In this document: positions 40,715-48,482 of the stretch, piece after piece
Numbering within the stretch: position 1 is the stretch's first letter
Layout: each line of letters opens with the position of its first letter
Assembly (NCBI GenBank): GCA_910579305.1
Contig: CAJTTA010000009.1
Location: 1-57,747, forward strand
Source: an uncultured Muribaculaceae bacterium
Lineage (GTDB): Bacteria; Bacteroidota; Bacteroidia; Bacteroidales; Muribaculaceae
DNA: 57,747 nucleotides
Reading direction: 5' to 3'
Notes under the pieces: model-generated
Databases searched by the model: none
Seen by the model: only the letters and a program-made list of their open reading frames with translations
Told to the model about the DNA's origin: nothing
Made by a program: the position numbers and the translations under genes

Positions 40715-41281
40715 ATGGAATCAATCATCAATACTCATATCCCTGAGTTCAAGGTGCAGGCCTATCACAATGGCGAGTTCAAGACCGTGACCGACAAGGA
40801 CGTGCTCGGCAAATGGGCTGTCTTCTTCTTTTATCCCGCAGACTTTACCTTCGTGTGCCCCACGGAGCTGGAAGACATGGCCGACAACTATGAAAAATTC
40901 AAGGCTCTGGGCGTAGAGGTTTACTCCGTGAGCACCGACTCCCAGTTTGTACACAAAGCCTGGCACGACACCTCCGACAGCATCAGGAAAATACAATATC
41001 CCATGCTGGCCGATCCCACAGGTCTCCTAAGCCGCGCTTTCGGCGTTATGATCGAGGATGATGGCATGGCCTATCGCGGCACTTTCGTATGCAATCCCGA
41101 GGGCCTGATAAAGCTCGTGGAGATTCAGGACAACAGCATAGGCCGCAATGCCGAGGAATTGTTGCGCAAGGTGGAGGCCGCGCAGTTTGTAGCCACTCAT
41201 GACGGCGAGGTGTGCCCCGCCAAGTGGAAACAGGGTCAGGCCACTCTCAAGCCGAGCATCGATCTCGTAGGCAAGATCTGA
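40715..41281 (+). CDS. ahpC: Alkyl hydroperoxide reductase peroxiredoxin subunit
   Basis: A 188-residue typical 2-Cys peroxiredoxin that reduces H2O2 and organic peroxides. The peroxidatic Cys lies in ADFTFVCPTELEDMAD (near residue 49) and the resolving Cys in GEVCPAKW (near 168). GGTG/YF-type oligomer motifs are replaced by the AhpC-specific C-terminus. ahpF follows, separated by a strong hairpin terminator, so ahpC should be expressed more highly than ahpF. In Bacteroides this pair is under OxyR; no convincing OxyR box was found upstream. Confidence 0.97.
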   Translation: MESIINTHIPEFKVQAYHNGEFKTVTDKDVLGKWAVFFFYPADFTFVCPTELEDMADNYEKFKALGVEVYSVSTDSQFVHKAWHDTSDSIRKIQYPMLADPTGLLSRAFGVMIEDDGMAYRGTFVCNPEGLIKLVEIQDNSIGRNAEELLRKVEAAQFVATHDGEVCPAKWKQGQATLKPSIDLVGKI

Positions 41282-41318
41282 TAGAGACCAAAATATTTAT
41301 ACGATTGATATTTACTGG

Positions 41319-41362
41319 CGATCCCGGCTGAGCTTTACTTCTCTGGCCGGGATCGTTTTTTT
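41319..41362 (+). terminator. Terminator between ahpC and ahpF
   Basis: CGATCCCGGC and GCCGGGATCG form a perfect 10-bp stem followed by seven T. Partial readthrough would set the ahpC:ahpF ratio. Confidence 0.88.
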
Positions 41363-41384
41363 AATAAACCCGAGTTTTTTTATT

Positions 41385-42944
41385 ATGCTTGACAATAACA
41401 TAAAGGATCAACTTAAGAGCATCTTCGCCAATCTGCATGCTTCGCTGTGCTTCCGCATGACAGGCACGAGGGATGAAAGCGCCGTCGCGCAGATGAGGGA
41501 ATTTCTTGAAGATGTGGCGGCATCTTCGCCCCGCCTGTCGGTGGAGACGGCCCATGAGACCGGCGACGCACCCGAATTTGAGATAATCCGTGACCACACC
41601 CCTACCGGAGTGACATTCTGCGGGATACCTAACGGCCATGAGTTCACCACGCTTCTCCTGGCCGTGCTCAATGCCGACGGCCAGGGGAAGAATCTCCCCG
41701 ACCCTGCGCTGGCCTCCAGGATTAAGGCTCTAAGAGGGCCGGTGAGGCTGCGCACATTCGTGTCGCTATCCTGCACCAACTGCCCTGATGTGGCCCAGGC
41801 GCTCAATGTGATCGCTCTGCTTAATCCCGGCATCGAGCATGTGGTGACCGACGGTGCCGTAGTGCCCGAGACGGTGAAGGAGCTTGGCATACAGTCAGTG
41901 CCCACTGTCTATGCCGGCGACCATGTGCTCAGCGTGGGGCGCTCCTCTCTCGGCGACCTGCTTGACAAGCTGGAGGTGCTTCTCGGCACTGAGGAGGCAG
42001 GCGACGGAGTGCCTGTCGTGAGGGAATATGATGCAATTATCCTGGGGGGAGGCCCGGCCGGCGTGGCCGCAGCCGTCTATGCCGCACGAAAGGGATTTCG
42101 CACTGCGGTAGTGGCCAAGACCATAGGGGGACAGGTAAAGGAGACATCGGGCATAGAGAACCTCATATCAGTGCCTGAGACCACAGGCACGAAACTGGCA
42201 TCGGATCTGAGAGAGCACCTGAGCCGTTACGCCATTGACATCTTTGAGAACCGCACTGTGACTGCGGCAGACATCTCCGGCCCGCGCAAGAGCCTCACCT
42301 GCGCCAATGAGACATTCACGGCAAGGGCCCTTGTCATTGCCACCGGAGCGGGATGGAGAAAGCTTGCGGTGCCGGGCGAGAGCGAGCATATAGGTCACGG
42401 TGTGGCTTTCTGCACACATTGCGACGGGCCCTTCTATGCCGGAAAGCGGGTAGCCGTGGTGGGCGGAGGCAACTCCGGCATAGAGGCGGCTATTGACCTG
42501 GCCGGAATATGCCCGCACGTAGATGTGTTTGAATTCATGGATTCCCTCAAGGCCGACGGCGTGCTCCAGGACAAGGCGCGCTCCATGGGCAACATCGACT
42601 TCCATCTCTCCACCCAGGTGCTCGGCATAGAAGGAGATGGCAAGAGCGTGTCGGGCATCAAGGTGAAAGACCGACTGAGCGACCAGGAGCATCTCTATCC
42701 CGTGGAAGGTGTCTTCGTACAGATAGGACTCGTGGCCAACAGCGCTCTCTTCAAAGAGTCGCTGTCTCTGAACCGTGCCGGCGAGATTACGGTGGATGAC
42801 CGCTGCCGCACATCAGTAAAAGGCGTATATGCGGCGGGCGATGTCACAGACGTGCCCTACAAGCAGATAGTGGTGGCTATGGGGGAAGGAGCCAAGGCCG
42901 CCCTGTCGCTATTCGAAGACTCCATGAGGGGCGAACTTGAATAA
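41385..42944 (+). CDS. ahpF: Alkyl hydroperoxide reductase subunit F
   Basis: A 519-residue flavoprotein that recycles AhpC with NAD(P)H. The N-terminal thioredoxin-like half contains the CxxC of SLSCTNCPDV (near residues 130-133). The FAD domain begins at YDAIILGGGPAGVAAAVYAA (near 210), the redox-active CxxC is FCTHCDGPFY (near 345), and the NADH domain has VAVVGGGNSGIEAAIDLA. The C-terminal FAD signature is GVYAAGDVTDVPYKQ. Length and order match AhpF. It sits just behind the ahpC terminator, with only 22 bp between. Confidence 0.96.
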   Translation: MLDNNIKDQLKSIFANLHASLCFRMTGTRDESAVAQMREFLEDVAASSPRLSVETAHETGDAPEFEIIRDHTPTGVTFCGIPNGHEFTTLLLAVLNADGQGKNLPDPALASRIKALRGPVRLRTFVSLSCTNCPDVAQALNVIALLNPGIEHVVTDGAVVPETVKELGIQSVPTVYAGDHVLSVGRSSLGDLLDKLEVLLGTEEAGDGVPVVREYDAIILGGGPAGVAAAVYAARKGFRTAVVAKTIGGQVKETSGIENLISVPETTGTKLASDLREHLSRYAIDIFENRTVTAADISGPRKSLTCANETFTARALVIATGAGWRKLAVPGESEHIGHGVAFCTHCDGPFYAGKRVAVVGGGNSGIEAAIDLAGICPHVDVFEFMDSLKADGVLQDKARSMGNIDFHLSTQVLGIEGDGKSVSGIKVKDRLSDQEHLYPVEGVFVQIGLVANSALFKESLSLNRAGEITVDDRCRTSVKGVYAAGDVTDVPYKQIVVAMGEGAKAALSLFEDSMRGELE

Positions 42945-42965
42945 GCCCCCGCTTTACAATAAAAA

Positions 42966-43004
42966 TATTCACCCGCCCGGGATCAAGATCCGGGGCGGGT
43001 GAAT
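42966..43004 (-). terminator. Terminator of the rubredoxin gene (possibly bidirectional)
   Basis: TATTCACCCGCC pairs with GGCGGGTGAATA, with further pairing inside, and TATTTTTATT follows on the minus strand, 25 bp after the rubredoxin stop. It also lies 21 bp after ahpF. Confidence 0.8.
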
Positions 43005-43029
43005 AAGTGCTGAGGGATATGATACATTT

Positions 43030-43191
43030 CTATGACTGCGGCTCAAACACTTCCTTGCCTAATCCGCATTCGGGGCACACCCACTCATCGGGAAGATCAG
43101 CAAAGGGTGTTCCAGGCTCTATACCATTTTCGGGATCGCCTATAGCGGGGTCATACACCCAGCCGCATACAGTGCAAACATACTTTTCCAT
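43030..43191 (-). CDS. Rubredoxin (53 residues)
   Basis: A small iron protein. The translation begins MEKYVCTVCGWVYDPAIGD and ends VCPECGLGKEVFEPQS. The two CxxC pairs (CTVC at residues 6-9 and CPEC at 39-42), the aromatic residues and the spacing are those of rubredoxin, which holds one Fe by four Cys and carries single electrons, often to peroxide or superoxide reductases in anaerobes. An in-frame ATG at 43197 would add two residues. It is convergent with ahpF, so the neighbourhood is a peroxide-defence group. Convergence means it is separately regulated. Confidence 0.95.
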   Translation of the reverse strand: MEKYVCTVCGWVYDPAIGDPENGIEPGTPFADLPDEWVCPECGLGKEVFEPQS

Positions 43192-43308
43192 ATTCATTAC
43201 GTGTTTTAAATAGTGATCGATAGCTTTTTATAATTATAACAACCGTAAGGGGATTAAGGTTGATATATGTTATTAGTGCTTGCTGAAAAATCAATATGAA
43301 AATGGGAA

Positions 43309-43343
43309 GCCTCCGGCATCTGCTTCGCGCAGGAGCCGGAGGC
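43309..43343 (-). terminator. Hairpin after the susD-like gene
   Basis: GCCTCCGGC pairs with GCCGGAGGC (9 bp) about 35 bp after the stop of the SusD gene on the minus strand. The following T-run is weak. Confidence 0.6.
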
Positions 43344-43376
43344 AAGTATGAAAAAATGTTTACTCTCTGCTACATA

Positions 43377-45113
43377 TCAATTATAGCCCTTGTTCTGCAC
43401 ATATAGTCCGGGCACGTAATAGAGCTGGTTGTAGGGAATGGGATAGAACTCGTTCTTTCCGGGAGTGTAATGCGCATCCTGATAATACTGTCCGTATTTG
43501 GTGCCGTTGTAGCTTGCATTCTTCTCAGTCTCAAAATAAGCGTTGAGCACCTTGGAGGCTATGCCCCAGCGGCGGAGATCGAAGTAGCGGCTGCTCTCCA
43601 TGGCCATCTCAAGGCGGCGCTCCCAGCGCAGACACTTGCGAGAGGACTCCTTGTCGGCGAAGTAAGATGCAGGATAAGGCTTTATCTCGCAGAAATCCTT
43701 GGCATAGGATATGTGCTTATCGATGGAATTGGCGGCACGCATGCGTATTTCGTTTATTATCTCCCGGGCTTCGGAAAGGCGTCCGAGTTCTATGAGCGCC
43801 TCGGCCCTCATGAGCATCACATCGGTGTAGCGGAACACGTAGTCATTCATGGCAAAAGCCTGCCAGGAGCCTTCAAATGTCTCGCCTGCGCTGCGCTGCG
43901 GCACTTCCTTCAGCGAAGTGTAGTATCCATAGGTGTTAGGTGTGCGTGAATTGTCGGTGGTAAGCGTGTACTCACTCTCATACTTGTAAGGGAAAGAGGG
44001 CATGCCTACGGTGTGGAACAGGCGGGGATCCCACTTCTGAGCCGTGGGATGGCCATTGACCGGATATTCATTCTTGTCATTGAAGGTGTCGAACATGGGC
44101 AGGCCATCCTCCGTCTTGAAAGCGTTCACGAGATTCTGCGAAGGCTTGTGAAAGTCCCATCCGCATGACCATATTCCCCAGCATCCGTTGAGAGTGTTCG
44201 ACCAGTTGGCACGGCCGAAGCGAGTGTTGTCTTCGGTGTACTGCGACGTCTGCACTGCAAAGATCGATTCCTTGCTGTTCTTGAATTCCGGCAGGAATAT
44301 GTCGCCGAAGTCCTCAAGATAGCCATATTTCGACTGCTTCACCACCTCGGTGTATTCCACCACCTTCTTCATGTACTCCTCATTGATGAAGTCCACACCG
44401 TTGGTGGCCTCATAGCCGTCGCCCCAGGCAAGGGTGAGCCAGCACTTGGCCAGATAAGCCGCGGCGGCCACCTTGTTGGCACGTCCTCCGCCATCTTCCA
44501 CTTCCATGGGCAGGCCCTCGTAAGCCATCTCGAATTCCTTTATGACCTTGCCCATCAGTTCCTCATAGGTATACGCATTGTTCTTCACATTCTCATGCGT
44601 GCTCTGCTCAAACACGGCCTTGTCTATCCAGGGCACCTGTCGGAACATGGTCACGAGCTTGAAGTAGCTGTGGCCGCGCAGGAAATGCACTTCGGCCTCA
44701 CGCTGGGCGGCAGTGGCCTCACCGAGCTTCTCCACACCATACTGCTCAAGCGATGAGAGGGCGCGGTTGCAGCGGGAGACATTGCAGTAGAGGCGGTACC
44801 ACAGCTCGTCGAGCTCGCCGGGAGTGGAGGTGAGGGTAGACCATATCTCCATGGGGTGATAACCTGTATCGGTTGTGCCGCCGCCACCTTTGAGGCAGTC
44901 ATCGGAACCGAGGTCGCCGTAGGGCCAGAGATTGAAGGGATAGCTGTACCAGCAGTCGCCGATAGCGGCGTAGGCTGAATTCACCATCTTTTCGGGCCGG
45001 GCGTAGGCAAGTTCGCCGTTTACCACACCCGTGGGGGGGACATCGATGAAATCGTTGCATCCCGATAACGCTGTAGCCAGCGCAATGAATATATATGTTT
45101 TTAGAGACTTCAT
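43377..45113 (-). CDS. susD: SusD/RagB-family surface glycan-binding lipoprotein
   Basis: A 578-residue outer-membrane lipoprotein. The signal peptide ends in LSGC (near residue 19) followed by NDFIDVPPTG, the typical SusD start. The C-terminal region contains NDYVFRYTDVMLMRAEALIELGR, given in part as YVFRYTDVMLMRAEAL, and the RWERRLEMAMESSRYFDLRRWG segment; both are hallmarks of the family. It caps the SusC transporter and binds the oligosaccharide. It lies 24 bp after susC on the same transcript. By context the ligand should be a fructan or fructo-oligosaccharide. Confidence 0.95.
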   Translation of the reverse strand: MKSLKTYIFIALATALSGCNDFIDVPPTGVVNGELAYARPEKMVNSAYAAIGDCWYSYPFNLWPYGDLGSDDCLKGGGGTTDTGYHPMEIWSTLTSTPGELDELWYRLYCNVSRCNRALSSLEQYGVEKLGEATAAQREAEVHFLRGHSYFKLVTMFRQVPWIDKAVFEQSTHENVKNNAYTYEELMGKVIKEFEMAYEGLPMEVEDGGGRANKVAAAAYLAKCWLTLAWGDGYEATNGVDFINEEYMKKVVEYTEVVKQSKYGYLEDFGDIFLPEFKNSKESIFAVQTSQYTEDNTRFGRANWSNTLNGCWGIWSCGWDFHKPSQNLVNAFKTEDGLPMFDTFNDKNEYPVNGHPTAQKWDPRLFHTVGMPSFPYKYESEYTLTTDNSRTPNTYGYYTSLKEVPQRSAGETFEGSWQAFAMNDYVFRYTDVMLMRAEALIELGRLSEAREIINEIRMRAANSIDKHISYAKDFCEIKPYPASYFADKESSRKCLRWERRLEMAMESSRYFDLRRWGIASKVLNAYFETEKNASYNGTKYGQYYQDAHYTPGKNEFYPIPYNQLYYVPGLYVQNKGYN

Positions 45114-45137
45114 GATTATGATTGATTTAGAGGCTGT

Positions 45138-48100
45138 TTAGAAATCTATCTGGAATCCGAATGATAATGAGGTGGGGATGGGGTATGCCCAGTTGGCATT
45201 CTCCGGGTCGGAGCAAGTGAGGCTGCGGCTCTTGATGGTGAGCAGGTTCTGGCCGGAGACGTATACTCTTGCCCTGCTCATGCGCAGCTTCTCAAGCAGG
45301 CGCGCCGGGAGGCTGTAGCCGAGCTGAAGGGTGCGGAGCTTGGCATAGGAGCCGTTCTCCACGAAATAGGATGAGACGCGGCCTTCATCACCCTTGTTAT
45401 TGGTGGTGAGCATGGGTATGGTGGAGGAAGTATTGACGTTTGGCAGCCAGGCATCGAGCAGACGGTCGCCCTTATTGCTTCCGGCATCGGTCACGCTCCA
45501 GAAGTCGTTCTGGAACTTCTGATTGTTGTAGACATCCTGTCCGAGCACACCCTGCCAGAACATCTGGAGATCGAAGTTCTTATATCCGAGCTCAATGTTG
45601 AGGCCGAAAGAGAGATCGGGAACGGGGTTGAAGATCCATGTCTGGTCATCGGGGGTGATGCGTCCGTCGCCTGTGAGGTCGGCATATTTCATTCCGCCGA
45701 GGCGGGCGTTGTCCTGGCCGGAAGCGTCGACTTCCTCCTGAGTCTGGAAGATACCGTCGAACACGTATCCCACGATAGATCCGTAGGGCTGGCGTGACTG
45801 CACGAGATTCTCCGTAGTGGTGTGGGCGTATGAGCCGGTAGTGGTGGAGGGAAGATAGGTCACACGGCTGCGGAAGAAATCGAAGTTGAGCGAAGTCCTG
45901 TAAGTGAGGCCGCAGGGAAGCTCATCGCGCCATCCTATGAGGAACTCCATGCCCATGTTGCGCAGCGAGGGTCCGTTGAGCCATGAGGCGCCACCCTCAC
46001 CCATAGCACCGAGATAGGCGGGAGTGATGAGCATATCCTTCACATCCTTGATGTAGGCATCGATGGTGCCGAAGAGACGGTCGTTGAACATGCTATAGTC
46101 CACGCCGGCGTTATACTGGATCGTGGTCTCCCACTTGAGGTTGTCGTTGGCCGTCTGGCTTGCAATGTATCCCGAGGGGAAGATTCCGCTCTGCTGGAGG
46201 AGGAGGTCATAGGCAGTGGAGGTGACTCGGTCATTGCCGTAGTCGGCCACATATAGTGCATAGCGGGCAGTGTTGGATATGGCCTGATTGCCGGTAGTGC
46301 CCCAGGAGAGGCGCACCTTGAGATCATTCAGCCATTGTTTGCGTAAGTTTTCGGATATGCGATATCCGAGAGTGGCTGCGGGAAATGTGCCGTATCGATT
46401 GTTTTTGCCGAATCGTGATGAACCGTCGCGGCGTATGGTGAACGAGGCGAGCAGAAGGTTGCGCCAGTTATAGTCGATCTTTCCGAAGAAGGAAGCCAGG
46501 GCGTAGGCCGACTTATTGCCGGTAGACTTCTCCACGCCCACCGAAGCGTCGGGATACATATAGTCGGGCGTCTCTATGTCGTAGTCCTCATTGTATCCGG
46601 AGAAGTCGATGCGACTCTGGCGGAACAACTCCATGCCGGCCAGGATGTTGAACATGTGATCCTGCGCGAGAGTGAAATTATAGTTGGCAGTGTTAGTCCA
46701 TGTCCATTTGGCATCATTGGCCTGAGAGAGTGTGGTGGAGTTGGTATCGTTGTTCACGATATCGCTGTGGAAGGTGTAGTTGTAGGAATGGATGAAAGCA
46801 GCGTCGAAGTCCAGGCCGAAATTACTGCGGAGCACGAGTCCCGGCAGGGGCTTGACATCGATGAAGGCATTGCCGAATATGCGCCACATGTTAAGAGCGT
46901 TATCCTTGTTGAAGGCGAGTTCGCGCAGAGGGTTCTGCCGGTCGGCCATGCTGCCCACCGGGCCCGCATACGTTGTGCCGTCAGTCTCAAATACGGGGAC
47001 TATGGAGGGCATCTTGAGAGCGTTTTCCATAGGCTGACAGTCTACCTGCTTTGTATAGGTGAGGGTAAGGTTCTCGCCTACGGAGACTATGGGATTAATA
47101 TGGAAAGTGGAATTGAGGCGCATGGCAATATTCTCGAAATTGGTGTATTTGAGAATGCCGTCGTTTCTCTTATAGCCGAGAGAGAAGAAGAGATTAGAGC
47201 GGTCGCTGGCCGATGAGATGGATGCATCATAGCTCTGAGCTAATCCGGTGCGGGATATCTCCTTGAGCCAGTCGGTGTCGGACATCCTCATGGTGCGCTT
47301 GGAATTGATGTAGCCGTCGTAGAGACCATTCACCGTGTAATCCACATATCTGTTGTCGGCTATGTCATATACACGTATGGGGAAGCCCGAAGATGCGTTG
47401 AGATTCAAGCCATAGCCGGATGCGTAGGCCACGGGGTCAATGCCGTCGTTCAGAGCGGCCTGAGCCATCGCCGTGGCATATCCGGATGTGTCGAGGAGCT
47501 TCATCATGGATTGAGAGGAGTAGAACTGGGCTGTGAGATTGGCCGCGAAGCTCACACTGATCTTATCCTTGGAGGCTTTGCCCTTCTTTGTGGTTATGAT
47601 TATCACGCCGTTGGCCGCACGCGAACCGTAGATCGAGGCGGATGCGGCGTCCTTTAGCACCTGCATGCTCTCTATGTCATTCATGTTGAGAGAATTCAGG
47701 GAGGCAGTGGTAGGCACGCCGTCTATCACGAAGAGAGGATCCTGCGATGCGTTGAAGGAGCCTATGCCGCGTATGCGCACACTTCCTGTGCCGCTCGGCG
47801 AGCCATTGCCTGTCACTGTCATTCCCGGCACCTTTCCCTGCAGGGCGCGCATGGGGTCGGGATCAGATGAGGTCTCCAGCGCCTTGGTCGATACGACAGA
47901 GACGGCGCCGGTGAGATCGGCTTTACGCACCGTCTGATAGCCTACCACCACCACTTCATCGAGCAGGGCTGAATCTTCATTAAGGTAGATTGTCATTTCG
48001 GGAGATGCCGTTTCTTCGGCAGCGGTGTATCCCACGTACGACACTTTAAGCATCGTGCCCTCCGGGACTGTGATCGAGAAGCTTCCGTCGATGTCGGTGG

Positions 48101-48257
48101 CGGTACCGAGCTTTGTCGCTTCACTAAGCACGGTGGCTCCTATGAGCGGCTCATTATCGGTCTGCGAGAGCACCGTCCCGTGCACAGTGATGTTCTGCGC
48201 TTGTGCAATAATTGCCATTGCGCATAGCAAGACTGCACTGAGAAATGATCTTTTCAT
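45138..48257 (-). CDS. susC: SusC/RagA-family TonB-dependent transporter
   Basis: A 1039-residue outer-membrane transporter. The signal peptide (residues 1-20, ending AQAQ) is followed by a carboxypeptidase-like domain (NEPLIGATVLSEATKLGTATDIDG), the TonB box region (DSALLDEVVVVGY), the plug domain (ALQGKVPGMTV, RIRGIGSFNASQDPLFVIDG, SRAANGVIIITTKKG) and the 22-strand barrel. It imports oligosaccharides with energy from TonB. It is the first gene of a susCD pair; a TAACTTTG promoter is 32 bp upstream, and candidate operator half-sites lie further upstream. The fructan specificity is inferred from the locus. Confidence 0.96.
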   Translation of the reverse strand: MKRSFLSAVLLCAMAIIAQAQNITVHGTVLSQTDNEPLIGATVLSEATKLGTATDIDGSFSITVPEGTMLKVSYVGYTAAEETASPEMTIYLNEDSALLDEVVVVGYQTVRKADLTGAVSVVSTKALETSSDPDPMRALQGKVPGMTVTGNGSPSGTGSVRIRGIGSFNASQDPLFVIDGVPTTASLNSLNMNDIESMQVLKDAASASIYGSRAANGVIIITTKKGKASKDKISVSFAANLTAQFYSSQSMMKLLDTSGYATAMAQAALNDGIDPVAYASGYGLNLNASSGFPIRVYDIADNRYVDYTVNGLYDGYINSKRTMRMSDTDWLKEISRTGLAQSYDASISSASDRSNLFFSLGYKRNDGILKYTNFENIAMRLNSTFHINPIVSVGENLTLTYTKQVDCQPMENALKMPSIVPVFETDGTTYAGPVGSMADRQNPLRELAFNKDNALNMWRIFGNAFIDVKPLPGLVLRSNFGLDFDAAFIHSYNYTFHSDIVNNDTNSTTLSQANDAKWTWTNTANYNFTLAQDHMFNILAGMELFRQSRIDFSGYNEDYDIETPDYMYPDASVGVEKSTGNKSAYALASFFGKIDYNWRNLLLASFTIRRDGSSRFGKNNRYGTFPAATLGYRISENLRKQWLNDLKVRLSWGTTGNQAISNTARYALYVADYGNDRVTSTAYDLLLQQSGIFPSGYIASQTANDNLKWETTIQYNAGVDYSMFNDRLFGTIDAYIKDVKDMLITPAYLGAMGEGGASWLNGPSLRNMGMEFLIGWRDELPCGLTYRTSLNFDFFRSRVTYLPSTTTGSYAHTTTENLVQSRQPYGSIVGYVFDGIFQTQEEVDASGQDNARLGGMKYADLTGDGRITPDDQTWIFNPVPDLSFGLNIELGYKNFDLQMFWQGVLGQDVYNNQKFQNDFWSVTDAGSNKGDRLLDAWLPNVNTSSTIPMLTTNNKGDEGRVSSYFVENGSYAKLRTLQLGYSLPARLLEKLRMSRARVYVSGQNLLTIKSRSLTCSDPENANWAYPIPTSLSFGFQIDF

Positions 48258-48289
48258 GATTAGTTGTGTTTAATGAGTTTTTCTGTGCG

Positions 48290-48297
48290 CAAAGTTA
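48290..48297 (-). promoter_or_regulatory. -7 promoter element of susCD
   Basis: The minus strand reads TAACTTTG then C, predicting a start near 48283 and a leader of about 25 nt. Confidence 0.6.
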
Positions 48298-48349
48298 ATA
48301 ACATGCTGCAGGACTGCCTATAAATTATGTTGTAGTGAATATGAAGATT

Positions 48350-48381
48350 CGTGCACATGTCGAAATTTAACATGTTTTGCA
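48350..48381 (-). promoter_or_regulatory. Candidate regulator-binding site upstream of susCD
   Basis: On the minus strand, TGCAA (48377-48381) is followed by AAATTTC (48362-48368) and TGCACG (48350-48355). The same AAATTTC-N(6-8)-TGCACG order occurs upstream of the GH32 gene. ACATGT is also repeated at 48355-48360 and 48370-48375. A site for the AraC domain of the hybrid kinase is the natural guess. Confidence 0.4.
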
Positions 48382-48482
48382 ACATTTTTAATATTGAAAA
48401 CACTACAGGCACACCCGCTTCTCCGCCCCATGAGGGGGCAAGGAAACGAATATGCCTGATATAGGGATTGCGAGAGGAGGGC

